Assembly: GCA_030407315.1 (NCBI GenBank)
Contig: JALQPE010000338.1
Location: 1 to 64,000, forward strand
Direction: 5' to 3'
DNA from: Asparagopsis taxiformis
Lineage: Eukaryota > Rhodophyta > Florideophyceae > Bonnemaisoniales > Bonnemaisoniaceae
Length of the DNA stretch: 64,000 nucleotides
Shown here: one piece after another, positions 45,920 through 57,300 of the stretch
Numbering within the stretch: position 1 is the stretch's first letter
Layout: each line of letters begins with the position of its first letter
Notes under the pieces: generated by a model
What the model saw: the letters and a program-made list of their open reading frames with translations, nothing else
Databases searched by the model: none
What the model was told of the DNA's origin: nothing
Position numbers and translations under genes: made by a program

Positions 45920-47352
45920 AGAGAATCTCTCCCTTTATATTCATCCAGGCTCAGATGTCTTGCTTAACTGTTCACACTAACAAATCCCATGGTCACCATG
46001 ATCGATCTAAACTTAGTCTGGATGTAATGTAATTGCTCAATACATGAGCTTGAAAGAGATGAATAAATTCAGCATATGGATTCATTGGTCCGTGCATTTC
46101 GTCTCCGTATTCACGGTACATATCGCTCGATTGATCAAATCTGAGCTCGAGCTCCTTTCCCCATGATCATACGATTACGTCACGTAATAATCGTTACGAT
46201 CTAGGTCAGCCATCACTTAGTTGTTTATCTGGATGTCATGAAGCAACTTTATCAGAATTTTTCTCTCCACAAAAGCGATGCACTGAAACTGAATGTAGAA
46301 GTTGGACACGTTTGGTGTCTGAATGATGACTTTTCATGCAAGCTCCCTCTCCGGAGAAATTTGCTACATGAACGGGACAAAAAATATGGGTGAGTTTGCA
46401 TTCAATGGCGCCAAGTAGACTGTTTAGAAGTTATACATGTAAACGACAGTGGAGCGAAGCTTTATCTCTACGGTCAGAAATAGTACATCTTCGGCGGGAA
46501 TACCGTGTACACATACTAGATTGGTACTGATTTCTTCATGTCATATTAACTCGAGACCTGGTGATGTCATCTTTCAAGCATTTTCAATATTGTCACATGG
46601 GTCTGGAAATTGACAGTTTCCTTTTGCCAATGGAAAGAGGCCATTTCAGCATGGTACCGTATTTGGTGTAAGGTCTGGACTGAATTACGATTTTGGACCT
46701 ATACGAGACCATTATGTTATTGTGTCCACATTCTATCTTCGAACACGAAATCATACCTGTGATTGCAACATGTGACGTGAAAGGTATTCGCTTCAGAACA
46801 GACACGTCACAGATGGCACATTTTCAATATTGGTTGATAGATCCGTTCTCGAAGCTGAAAATACATGTATTCAGAGTCACGTGTCAACTCGCGAGTTGAA
46901 CAGTCTAATGATTACGTATCAAGAGTTATGTCATACGAAAATTACAGTAAAAGAGAACCGAAATCCTGTTACTGACGGTAGTTTGAGACCTTCATGGTGT
47001 CACACATCAACAATTGAACATGCCATGTTGTGCCCACAAAGTTTCTGCAACAGATTAGCTCTCTTCTGAATCCTTGATCATATGTGGATCCAGCTGAGAT
47101 TGTTTCATCTGGACTGGCTTCTAGACTTCTTTGATACTCCTGCCGGGGGCATTCGAGAGCTATTATCTCGGTAAATAATTTCGATGATAAGGAGACCGCT
47201 CATGCGCTGCAATCTTAAGCACAAAACATCGAGCTCGACCAGCACATTGATTGATTGATTTAACAGCATCTTCAGGAATAAGGCGTTTATTTTCATAATA
47301 CCCGGAAACGTTCAAGACGATCACAATCATAGAACGTTCAACGACTCCTAAC
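45920..47352. other. Intergenic region between divergent element C genes
   Basis: 1.4 kb without a recognisable gene or repeat. As it lies between the starts of the transposase-like and ParB-like genes it should hold both promoters; no clear TATA element could be assigned. Short open frames of 60-80 codons here look incidental. Confidence 0.5.
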
Positions 47353-48078
47353 ATGGTCCGAAAGGCTGAGGGAAGAAGAAAGCCTACAAAGGAGACTACC
47401 GCGATGCAAATCAAGCAGATACAACCTTTATTTGGCGAAATGGAGGAAGGTGCTTCAATAATTCGAGTGGATCCAAGATCCTGCGTTCCGCTAACGAAAA
47501 TTCGACATGTCTCTCCATCAGGCCTTGATCGTCTCGAGCATAGTTTCACCGGTGGTGCTAACAATGCTATCGTCGAAGGAGGTTTAAGTGCAGCAGGGAA
47601 CAAGGCTGTTGTAGTTAAGCTTGAAGGTGCTTTCTGCAGCTACCCGAGATCATATCTCATTGAGGAGCGTGGGATGAGTATCGAGGAGTCAAAGAAGGAA
47701 CTTGCAAAGTTTCCTGTGTGGTTTGGAATTGTTGATGGGCTCCATCGGCTTCTAGTCATCCAAAGACTGATGAAAAAAATTCCTGAACAATGGGCAGGCT
47801 TCAGCTGGACAGTTCTCTGTATAAGAGCATCACCCTTGGATCAGCTTCGCGCTTATGCCCGAGCTAGGAATGCTCTACAGGAAGAGTCCTACATTATAAA
47901 AACTAACGTCTTTGACATTATGAATTCTCTCTATGAAGATTCTAATACTTTGAAGCGGGACAAATGTCTAGAAGGTGATAAGCTTCCCAAGGGTTTCGTT
48001 TCTGCAGTAGCTGATTTCTACGCAGGGGGCCAGGAAGGTCAACTAGCACTCAGAGACAGCTCGCAGGGTGTGTCCTGA
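47353..48078 (+). CDS. ParB/sulfiredoxin-fold protein of element C
   Basis: 241 codons from an ATG at 47353. Residues about 35-235 form the ParB/Srx-like domain: IIRVDPRSCVPLTKIRHVS at the start and FGIVDGLHRLLVIQRL with DGLHRL at 128-133, the same signature as DGLHRL and DGSHRI in elements A and D. The frame ends at 48078, but the next frame is already open from 48015 and leads straight into the methyltransferase gene at 48087. The two may therefore be one ParB-methyltransferase protein split by a one-base shift, an overlapping pair, or joined by frameshifting. ParB-methyltransferase combinations are known from bacteria and phages. I infer that it targets or regulates the methyltransferase; DNA binding or nuclease activity is not shown. 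Confidence 0.75.
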   Translation: MVRKAEGRRKPTKETTAMQIKQIQPLFGEMEEGASIIRVDPRSCVPLTKIRHVSPSGLDRLEHSFTGGANNAIVEGGLSAAGNKAVVVKLEGAFCSYPRSYLIEERGMSIEESKKELAKFPVWFGIVDGLHRLLVIQRLMKKIPEQWAGFSWTVLCIRASPLDQLRAYARARNALQEESYIIKTNVFDIMNSLYEDSNTLKRDKCLEGDKLPKGFVSAVADFYAGGQEGQLALRDSSQGVS

Positions 48079-48086
48079 AACTCTCA

Positions 48087-50294
48087 ATGGATGTCATTGA
48101 GAAGATTGGCGAGTTGGTAAACGGAGAGCATCCTGAGCTAACAAGGTCGTATGAGAAGCAAAAGGCTTCCACACAGGGTCGTTCACTAAATCCATTTCCT
48201 TCTCTTGACTGCAGAATATACAGGGATATGATATCCACCAATACTCTCAAAGGGGCGTCTGCATTCATGAATTCTTCTGAGGAAGGTCAAATTAATTCCC
48301 TGTACCGTGCGCAAATGTACTGCAAGCAGAACAATTTCCGTACCATTCCAGCCGCAGTCATGCAAAAGCTTGCCGTTGCAGCAAAGGCTGCTCGGCATGA
48401 GGCAGAGAAGTTTCAAGGCTTCCTGGAATCAGACTCATGGCCGAAAGATATGGAAGTCGTCAAGAAGAATCTACTTCGTACGTCAGTTTTGGATGAAGAG
48501 GTCTTGATCAATTCTGGAAATGATGTTGACATACTTCCTTCTCTACTCAAAGTATATCAGAACTCTTTCCCATCCCAATTCAAGTGGAAAATGAAGAAAT
48601 ACAGGGACAAGTGCGGGAGAGATCAACAAAGACATGCTGAGCCTCAACAAACATTCAAATCTGGAAATTTACCCAGCTCCTCTGAATCTACAACACAACC
48701 GTATGCTTCAGAGAATTCAGAAGAGAAAGAAACTAGTTGTGAAAAGCATTCAGTTGTGAATCAAGATTGCGATGCGGGACCACTATCGCATGAATCAAAT
48801 GGCTTAGAACAATCTAATAAGGATCCGGAAACTCAATGTGCTCATAGAGATGGCCAAAACGACGGCCTAAAGAAGTATTCCTCTAATGAACCAATCGAAA
48901 ATGAGGATGACGGGGAGAAAATTTTGCGTGAACTGTCCACTGCAGATCCTACTTCTCGGCCTCTCACTCAAACATCAGAGAGACTCGATACTGGTGGTGC
49001 AGCAGAAAAGAATGATGGGATTTCCGTTCTTCGATCCCAGAACATAAGTTGCTATCAAATGTCCTGGCAACACTACCGCAATACAGTTGTATCAGAGGAA
49101 CACAAGTTCGACTTGGTACTTACTGACCCCCCCTACATGTTAAAACCGAACTCTTCCAACACAGGTGCCAATTATACGGACTATATCGATGATGCAGAGA
49201 TGGAAGCTTTTGTACAGTTCACGAGAAGAATGGTTAAGCCAGGTGGATATGTTGTCATTTTCTCTTCATTTCATTTGCTACCCAGGTGGTTTAATGCTTT
49301 CCGTACAACTGATATGTGTGTAATGCAACATCCCCTGACCTTTGTCAAAGAGAGCTCTGGATTGCAACGGACAAGAAATAACACATTCCCCCAAAATGCT
49401 GTAGACTTTGCACTTGTGGGCAGATGTTCCGGGCAGCACCCTTCTGGGTTTAAAGCAAACCTCCAGTCGCAGTACTGTCTTCTCAGAAGTTCCCACAAAC
49501 GCAAGTTCAACGTTATTGATAATATTCCGATTGTTAGGAACAAGCTGACCTACCCGAGCAGTAGAGCTCGCGTGCGAGTGGAGGAGAAAAACCCTTTCTT
49601 GTTGGCTGAGATCATGACTACATTTGCTCCCGAAGGGGGGAATGTCCTGGACACCTATGCAGGTACAATGAGTACTGGTATTGCCTGTCTGGCGACAAGA
49701 CGATCATGTACGCTTGTGGAACAGAGTAGGGATTGTTTTATTCTAGCAAGAGATCGATTAATGAGGTGCGCGAAGGACATGAAGAACACTTCACAAACCT
49801 CACGAAACACAAGGTCTAGATCAATGGAAATTGGGGAGTTACAGTCCGAAACTAAAAGTTTTCTGTCTAGGTTTGGATCCAGCTCATGCAGCCCAGATAC
49901 CGATGCACTTGACGAAGAGCACAGCGAGGAAAACGATAATACAGAATGGAGACTACGAAAGGGTATTCGTACGGACCGATTAGACTCACGAAATTTATCA
50001 CGACTACGAGCGAAGGATTCGGATCCAAAAAGTGTCATTGAAAGTCTCGATAATAGGGAACAATTCGAAGTACCCAAAACACGCCAATGTTCTCCTTCCA
50101 TACCACGAGAATCCGTAGTTTGTGCATCAAGAGAGTTCTGCATTCTCGCAGATAATGCTGATGCACAACGACCGGAGCGTCTCCTTTCAGTCTGTACGAA
50201 GTGCTCCAAAAAAGTGCACGATCTATGCAGCCGGGGAGAGACTGATCAAAGAATCTGCGCCGTATGTTCTCAAGAAAAATCGAAGACTGACTAG
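48087..50294 (+). CDS. DNA methyltransferase (beta-class, N6-adenine type) with C-terminal PHD-like finger
   Basis: 735 codons without introns from the ATG at 48087; in-frame sequence is open back to 48015. Residues 1-330 are unrecognised, with a polar Glu/Ser/Asn-rich linker from about 185. Motif IV is LVLTDPPYMLKP (DPPY 347-350), followed by MVKPGGYVVIFSSF. Motif I, LDTYAGTMSTGIACL, is at about 521-535. Motif IV before motif I gives the same beta class as the element A enzyme. After another polar linker, residues about 675-730 contain Cys/His in a C4HC3 spacing: CASREFC, VCTKCSKKVHDLC and RICAVCS. This fits a PHD-type zinc finger, which in other proteins reads histone tails. Inference: a methyltransferase guided by chromatin state, with the ParB-like partner upstream. 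Confidence 0.82.
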   Translation: MDVIEKIGELVNGEHPELTRSYEKQKASTQGRSLNPFPSLDCRIYRDMISTNTLKGASAFMNSSEEGQINSLYRAQMYCKQNNFRTIPAAVMQKLAVAAKAARHEAEKFQGFLESDSWPKDMEVVKKNLLRTSVLDEEVLINSGNDVDILPSLLKVYQNSFPSQFKWKMKKYRDKCGRDQQRHAEPQQTFKSGNLPSSSESTTQPYASENSEEKETSCEKHSVVNQDCDAGPLSHESNGLEQSNKDPETQCAHRDGQNDGLKKYSSNEPIENEDDGEKILRELSTADPTSRPLTQTSERLDTGGAAEKNDGISVLRSQNISCYQMSWQHYRNTVVSEEHKFDLVLTDPPYMLKPNSSNTGANYTDYIDDAEMEAFVQFTRRMVKPGGYVVIFSSFHLLPRWFNAFRTTDMCVMQHPLTFVKESSGLQRTRNNTFPQNAVDFALVGRCSGQHPSGFKANLQSQYCLLRSSHKRKFNVIDNIPIVRNKLTYPSSRARVRVEEKNPFLLAEIMTTFAPEGGNVLDTYAGTMSTGIACLATRRSCTLVEQSRDCFILARDRLMRCAKDMKNTSQTSRNTRSRSMEIGELQSETKSFLSRFGSSSCSPDTDALDEEHSEENDNTEWRLRKGIRTDRLDSRNLSRLRAKDSDPKSVIESLDNREQFEVPKTRQCSPSIPRESVVCASREFCILADNADAQRPERLLSVCTKCSKKVHDLCSRGETDQRICAVCSQEKSKTD

Positions 50295-50737
50295 CTCGGC
50301 AGTAATCACCAGGTTCCAAATTTTCAATAAGGCTGCATACACTGAAAGTCTGGATAGGAGATTGGGCACATCAATTACTTCTTTGAAACTAGGATGAATG
50401 CCTAGCTTCTCTTCCTGGAGTTTTCCTGCAGATGTAGATAGATCTGCTGACTCCTAAAAATGATTACAAACAGAAAAGGCAGAAAACTGTGCGGTGGTAT
50501 CTCTACCATTTCAGATATACGGCCGTAAATCCTGATGGAAATCTCTCGATGTATTCACATATCATTCGGTAACGAGTTTTTTTATTGGTCCTCTCCCAGT
50601 AGAACGAGCAAATCGCGCTCCGCATGTCCCAAGCTGTGACACCGATATCCTGACACGGGCACTGGCATTGCATCCGAAGCACCTATAAACAAACACAACA
50701 TGGACGCGACAGCAGCAGCCATCGATAAAGTCCCGCT

Positions 50738-51962
50738 TGATCTGCATGGGATGCGGCGTATACCGCTCGCCTGTCGTGCGTAATCTCCAGATCAACTTTC
50801 TATACACCCTCCAGTGGGCGATTTCCTCGGACATAGGGCCGTGAAATCTCGACGCAATCTGCAGCATGTCCGGTATTGATACGATTTGGACTGATAAATC
50901 AGCGTTCTTTCTGGCGAGTCGCTTCGCCCACTCTGCCCGTGACGCCTCTGAAACGCGACGCTCCCCGACGTCGATCACGACGCCCTGTAATGCGGCGCAG
51001 TTCTTCATTAATGGATGCACGGACGCGTAGTAGATGCCTATCATTTCGCCGCGGCGAACGCGACGCGACGCAACGCACGCGTTGAATCTCGTGACGATCG
51101 GTGCCCAATATGCTGTCGGCGCCTTCCTCCACGCCGTGGCCGCACACCTGCTGCGCGATTTGCAGCATGACGGGCGACAGACTCGGTTGCGCGGCGCGCT
51201 GTTGGGATACTGCGACGAGGATGGGTTGCAATAGGCCACGTAGAACCTGGATTTCGTCAAAGGTGCCGATGTCGGCGAGGAAATTGGCGAGGTAGAGAAG
51301 GAAGATGAGCGCGAGCAGAAGAGCAATTTCTGTCAATTCGTTGGTCTCCATTGTGTCGAAGAGCTGCGATGGAACGAGACGTCGTTGCTGGTTGGCGTGT
51401 TGCAAGCGACAACTTGGGCTACTGCGACATTGAATCGCATCGCATCGTTGGACCAAGTCGTGTTGGCGTTGCAAGTAGACAGAGGCAAACAATGCATGAA
51501 TGTGTGTATACGTTTTCAACATGGAGAGCACAGAGCACATGAAGTGGGAGGGACGGAACAAGCCAGAATCGATACCTTCAGCAGCAATTCGACTTATTGA
51601 CACCAGCTCAACCGTCGTTCGATGATTCAAATGCAAGAGTAACTGCTCAAATCCAGCGGCTAGCATGATTGCACCAGGATATGATATGTCATTCTTGCAT
51701 CAAATTTTTACAAAACTTCTTGCATCAAATAAATAATTTACAATCCAAATTAATACAAAAATATTGGAAATCACTGCCAGTCAAGCACATATAACGGAAA
51801 CAGTGATACCTTGACAAATATTTGTCCGGGACACATAAGATGACTACCACTGCAATATGCGGCAATGCAACTTTCCGGCGATATGATGCTCAACATGCTT
51901 GACCAATTTTAGAATTTCCCCGATTAAAATAATTTTCACCCGAAATACACCAAATCAGTGTT
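50738..51962 (-). repeat. Right 1.22-kb terminal inverted repeat of element C
   Basis: Reverse copy of 41859-43082, ending CCAAATCAGTGTT and followed by the ACTG duplication at 51963-51966. 50295-50737 between the methyltransferase gene and this repeat has no recognisable feature. Confidence 0.93.
50899..51666 (-). CDS. Open frame inside the element C inverted repeat (right copy), unknown
   Basis: Mirror of 42154-42921 with an identical 255-residue product, including the hydrophobic stretch. Whether it is expressed is unknown. In this copy the alternative overlapping frame runs past the repeat boundary and so differs at its end (50562-51326). Confidence 0.35.
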   Translation of the reverse strand: MLAAGFEQLLLHLNHRTTVELVSISRIAAEGIDSGLFRPSHFMCSVLSMLKTYTHIHALFASVYLQRQHDLVQRCDAIQCRSSPSCRLQHANQQRRLVPSQLFDTMETNELTEIALLLALIFLLYLANFLADIGTFDEIQVLRGLLQPILVAVSQQRAAQPSLSPVMLQIAQQVCGHGVEEGADSILGTDRHEIQRVRCVASRSPRRNDRHLLRVRASINEELRRITGRRDRRRGASRFRGVTGRVGEATRQKER

Positions 51963-51966
51963 ACTG

Positions 51967-52028
51967 CTGGGAATGGGCACTCGATCACGTCGTATATGTC
52001 AAAAACCGTCTTCCACACTCATTTATTG
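51967..52028 (+). pseudogene. Ty1/copia integrase, part 3
   Basis: Sixty-two bases continue the copia frame after element C (WEWALDHVVYVKNRLPHSFI) and stop where element D begins. The rest of the copia pol (reverse transcriptase, RNase H) and its 3' LTR are not in the window and should lie beyond element D. Confidence 0.85.
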
Positions 52029-52033
52029 CACTA

Positions 52034-52630
52034 CGGTGTTGAAAAGGGGGCCTCAGACAGTACGGTGAGACAGTGATTTTTACTGTCTGAGACAGTAAAA
52101 ATCACTATGCGGCAAATGAAAATTAATGCCACACTTGGAGACAGTGATTTGCACTGTCTCGCAGACAGTACGGAACACTGTCTGCAGACAGTAAAAAACA
52201 CTGTCTCACCGTACTGTCTGAGGCAGTGAATGGAGACAGTAAAAATTAATGATTTATTCAATAGTTGGATATGATGTAATTTACTGTACTGGGCAGTGTT
52301 GGCGGATAGTGTTTTGTATTGGCCAAGGCAACATGGCCGGATAGTGAAATACGCTGCCTGGGACAATAGATGGAACCAACACGGTGCACTGTCCTGGGCA
52401 GTATCTGGAGACAGTGATTTTCACTGTCCTGGGCAGTACCTGTAGACAGTACTTTGTGCTGCCCTGGGCAGCACCTGTAGACAGTACTTTGTGCTGCCCT
52501 GGGCAGTACCTGTAGACAGTATTTCGTGCTGCCCTGGGCAGCACCTGGAGACAGTATTTCGTGCTGCCCTGGGCAGCACCTGGAGACAGTAAAAGTAGTG
52601 TCCTGATATAGTAAAATTCGGTGTCTGGGA
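52034..52630. repeat. Subterminal motif cluster of element D
   Basis: Many copies, in both orientations, of a short motif around ACTGTC/GACAGT, often as CTGTCCTGGGCAGTACCTGTA or GCTGCCCTGGGCAGCACCTG, spaced about 35-40 bp. It includes a perfect fold-back with 17-bp arms (AGTGATTTTTACTGTCT) and a one-base centre at 52072-52106. In CACTA elements such clusters bind the element's DNA-binding protein; that is inferred here. Confidence 0.8.
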
Positions 52631-54396
52631 GTGGTGGATGAGATGGAGCGTCACGCTGTCGTGGGCATCTTTTTGGGGTAGAGGAAGGCAGTTCTAGCGC
52701 TATGAGGATGGGGCATGGACGGTATTCATATGGGAATGGACAGAATAGTACGGCTAGGAATTTTTATTTCGTAGTGACTATGAGCTAGCGAGAGGTATAC
52801 GCGGTAGGATAGGTAGCAATCTAAGAGGGTGCGAAATGGGAAGCTTCACTCTGGATTTGTTTATTTGCGCAGGCTACATTGAGAATAAACAATCCCTATG
52901 TTAAAATGCTACTACAACTAACACTATTCCGACGAGTAAAACTAAAAATACTAGAAAAGTCTACAAATCTATAACCTGATTGAGCTGCATGAATAAGCTA
53001 GGAAATGAAGAGAAGAAGAAAAATGATGTAGAGAAAGGAAACAAGTTAGTGACGTTGAATTGGAGAGGGAAATTGATGGTGATTAGGAGACTAACGTACC
53101 TTAACAAATACCATTGCATCCCAAATTGAGATATGTACTCACAGGCAGAAAAGAAAAGAAAAGTAGTGGAGAAGTGGTAAGAGAGAAAGATAAATGAAAG
53201 TAGAAGTGGAACACTCACCGACTGGAAACCTGAGAAAGAGAAAACAAATAGAAAACTGGGTTAGTGGCGTGAGTTGTGGAAACGTACCATCATGGTTCAT
53301 ATCTGTCGGAGACAAAGCAACAACTTTGGCTCTGGAAGCAGTATTGATGATCTACAACTTACGCTTTGGAAGCAGTATAGATGATCTATACTGCTTCCAC
53401 AGCCAGAGTTGTTGCTTTGTTTCCGACGGATATGAAGATGGAAACAGGGATTTCCAGAATCTGTTGTTTAAGTAGTACTCTGCGGGCGGAAATGACGTGT
53501 AGGAGAACAATAGAGGGATAAATTTGAAACAGAGCGGTGCGATGTGAGGCCCAGAAAAACGATGCCTAGGGTGCGAATTACGCTTAGAAGCACATGATCT
53601 GGCAGAACAGTCCCACATGATCGCATCTTCGACCGCCTTCTCTAGTCTATAATGACGTCATCACTACAGAAATATAGGAAAAACACTAGCATATGGGGCC
53701 TACTGGAAAGGGGGAGGTGAAGAGTAGGAAAAATGGCGCACTTTCCTGGACGAGGAGTCCGCGCTTCCAGTGATGATTTGGACGGTATATATCGATTACG
53801 TCATTGCATGCTCTGAGCACACTTGGCAGGCAGTCAAAGCGGGCCACGTGGATGTGGGCGGCTAGGAAACAGCAGTGTGGGAGAAATTTTATAATTTTCA
53901 TGTTGCAAGCGAGCAGTGAATCTGCATTGCAATATATAAATTTATGCTAATTTAAGATATCACACCGAGTACGATTCAACGAGAGATTGTGCTTTCAACT
54001 TGTAAATAGGGCCGAAAATGTGGTAGAGTATACGAGTAGGAAGTACGTGTATGAGAAAATCAGATTCAGTATTAGTGCCTAGAGCATCACTGCAAAATAA
54101 ACGGCCGTTTTCCGGAAATGGATACATCTTGGCTGGGTTTGTGGTTAGGGAATGCGATACAAGATAGCAAAACGATGTTGAGTCCAGATGAAATAGCAAT
54201 CAATGTGCATAAAGCAATGAGCATAGGGCAAAGCATTGTGGTGAACCAGTTCATTGGATCGAATGAAAGCCTGGAAAGGTTTCGTAACGGTTAAAAGTAG
54301 TAGTACTGTATTGAGATAGTATTCATGTCGTAGAAGTTTAGAGTTGTATTCTATGCAACAAAACTGAGCGAAGAAGAAAAGAACAAAAACATCAAG
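52631..54396. other. Leader region of element D with a fold-back, no gene
   Basis: No convincing coding sequence. At about 53299-53437 two inverted arms of roughly 56 bp (containing GACAAAGCAACAACTTTGGC) face each other, and between them sits a small perfect palindrome with 15-bp arms and a one-base centre (GGAAGCAGTATAGAT, 53368-53398). The rest shows nothing. Confidence 0.6.
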
Positions 54397-57300
54397 ATGG
54401 CTCCGAGACGGACTCCTATTCGAAAGAAAACCACAAGTCGTAGGACAAAGGCGAGATTCGATTCACTCAATGTGGCCAGTCCCAGTAAACAGCTTCCTGG
54501 GAAACTGCAGGGAGAAATCCGAAGCAGTGATGCAGCCTGCATGAACAAAGAAATCCCGAGAGGTAATGAGCTACGACGTGAGTGTACCACAGATGACCTA
54601 TTGGAGTCCCCAATACCTATGGGTGACACAATAGAAGGTTGTATTGATGTGTACAGCAACAACGATGAAGCTGGAAGTGACATCTACGTAGCATCGAGCA
54701 CGCTAATGGAATCGGAAGAAGCAACCGGACGAGGTTCTGATTCCATTTCAACTGGAGGCCCGATAGACCGAAATGCTGGGGATGAAGCATGTGGTGATTT
54801 CAAGGCATTACTACAATGGCCTGCGATGTATGGGGCTCTTCAGCTGAGTGGAACTCAAAGAATGACAAGAGCCCACTATGAAGGTACCCTGTTCGGAATG
54901 AATTTCCGCAGAGATCCAAGTGAGCATGTCCCGTCGGACTCTGTGATGCGACAGAAGATACTACCATTCTTGAGGAAACACTGCTATGCAAAGAGCTGTG
55001 ACATCGAGTTTCCGATAGACCTTCGAAAGAGCGGAGCAAGAGCTGCACAGCATCGAGGTGCAGTAGGAACCCGTGGAACAACAGATGACAGAGACAATTG
55101 TGGAGGAATGGCGAAAGTTCGTATTGTACTCCCAAGCACATGGGCTCTGAAAGATGTCCAGACTCGACCAATCTTTAAAGCATTCCGCAGTGATGCGAAC
55201 AATCGAAGCTCGGAAGGAGAAAAATCAACCGCAGAGTGCAGCATTGAAGATTCGTTCATTGCAAAGTGCAGGAGGGGTGTTTTGAGCGACCCATTCGTTC
55301 GCACAGCAGTTGTTCCCATTGACAGCGATGGGAAAAAGGGTTTGAAGCACATTTATGTACCTGATGGAACAGCAATTCGAATCCGATGTCATCCAGGAGC
55401 TCGTCAGGTTGCCGTCATCGAAAGAGCAAAAGGGTTCAGGAAGAATGACAGAGATGGTGGGAAACCGAAGAGGAGAAGAGTGGCGGTTACGTCGTTGTGG
55501 GAACTTCATGCTAGGACCATAGTTACCTATGAGGCTCGACACGACGGTGAGCATGATGTGCATGTCGAAAAATATCTGCAGCCGCGAATGTCACATCTAT
55601 TGGAATGGGAGAGGCAGCATGCTCTGCGAGCGATATCGCAATGTGTAATCGGAGCAGGAGCCAAGGGAAAAGGAACACGAGCTGGGGACGTGATAACCGT
55701 TCTATTACCAATTGGAATGGAAGAGGGTGATATTGTTCCACACGTCGTATTGGTGAACAGGTATTTGAAAGAGCAGGTCGGAGAAGCATCCACCATGTTA
55801 CTTTGCTTTTCACCGGGCGCGAGCTTTGCTGAAGCCAGAAACCCGCCCGATAGACTAGGAAGCCCCAACTATGAAGAAATTCGTGTTTCAGGGGTGTTCT
55901 CGGATGGTTTCGGAGACCACAGGTCGCAATGGCACCCAGCGTCTCCGCGAGAAGATGCACCATGTTGGGGAAAGCTGGAGGATGGTCGAAACTACTTTGT
56001 TTACCGATTTCTCCTTTACACGGATGACTTTGAACCATTCACAAGCAGGAAGGGAAGTTTTGGTGGATGCTATATGTTACCTCTCAATCTACCGCCTCGG
56101 AAAAGGGGAAGCTACCAAGCGGTTCGAGTGATTGGTTTGCCACCTCCGGGAGTGTCCACAAATTGTGTATTGCGATATATCGTTCAAGATATAGTGCGAG
56201 GAAGCACAGAGGGTTTCCCAACGAAAAATGCAGAGGGAGAAGATGTTGTGGTATTTCTAGACCCAGTGGGGAGCATTGGAGACTATCCTGCAGTTTCACA
56301 TACCCTGGATGTTCTTGGACACACATCAAACTCTCCGTGCTACATCTGCAGTTTCCGCAAATATGACCTGAGCAGTACTGGTGGCACGAAGAATGCATAC
56401 ACTTTGGTAGTGAACGGGCAAACATCGACGCATGCCAGGAGCAAGTATCGGAATGCATCGACACGTAAGGATGCCACAGAAACCCAGCTTCGCACTCTCG
56501 GACTGGCTGCAGAAGAAGGGGAAGATTTACCATTTCATGTCCTGAGCACTTCCTTGGAAGCAGTGCAGGAAGAAGTACCGAAGACGGAAAACGGAGTTTC
56601 AGTTGTCCCAGCAATTTTTGACCCGTACCGTTCCGCAGTGATAGCACCTGACCATCTATTGTCTGGACTGGCACAAGATGTACTGAACGCTTGTATTTCA
56701 GCTGCCAGCCCACGAATTCGAGAGGTAGCTGAATTGCAAATTCTGGGCGCTCTGAAGAAGTTCAGGATGGGAAGGCAGAATCGTTTATTTGGAACCAACA
56801 ATCTGCTTTCCATGAACATGAGTGACATATTCAGTGTGCTGCTGATAGCACCTATGGCATTCGAAAACGCAGCTCGAATGATGGATGGGAAAGGGGAAGG
56901 TTATCGTGAAAAATTTGATGGGGCCGTCAAACTAGTAGTGATGTTTCAGAAGCTGGTTTCGTGTATTAGTTTCATGCCCGTATGGTGGAAAGACGGTCCA
57001 CATGAAGTAGAGACGGCTGACGGAGAAGATGGCAGGAATGAATACATTCTGGGAAGAACCGTAGACTACGTGGAGACGTTGAATGAGTATTGTCGGAAAG
57101 TGAAGGGAGCAGGAGCACATTTGGACAAGCCTAATGTTCATCGTCTTGTCGAGTTTTGTGTTCATACGCTTCCTGCCTACGGCTCTGTGAAGCACGTGCA
57201 GGAGCTTATATTCGAACGGATGCATCAGCCGCTGAAGAAAGGTGTGAGAATGTCCAATCACCAGAGCGAACAGCTTTCAGCGCTGGAATTAGTTCTTGCG

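Larger units (their letters stand above)
41859..51962. mobile_element. DNA transposon element C (10.1 kb, 1.22-kb inverted repeats, ACTG duplication)
   Basis: Seen: both ends read AACACTGATTTGGTGTATTT inward, and the inverted repeats extend about 1224 bp (41859-43082 and 50738-51962). ACTG occurs at 41855-41858 and 51963-51966. Removing C and one ACTG joins the copia frame as DANCWEWALDHVVYVKNRLP, with spacing like other copia integrases. Inside are a transposase-like gene on the minus strand and, on the plus strand, a ParB-like gene and a methyltransferase-PHD gene. The two long repeats encode the same 255-residue text, so the insertion is young compared with A and B. Inference: an element able to move until recently, perhaps now stalled by one stop codon in its transposase. 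Confidence 0.93.
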
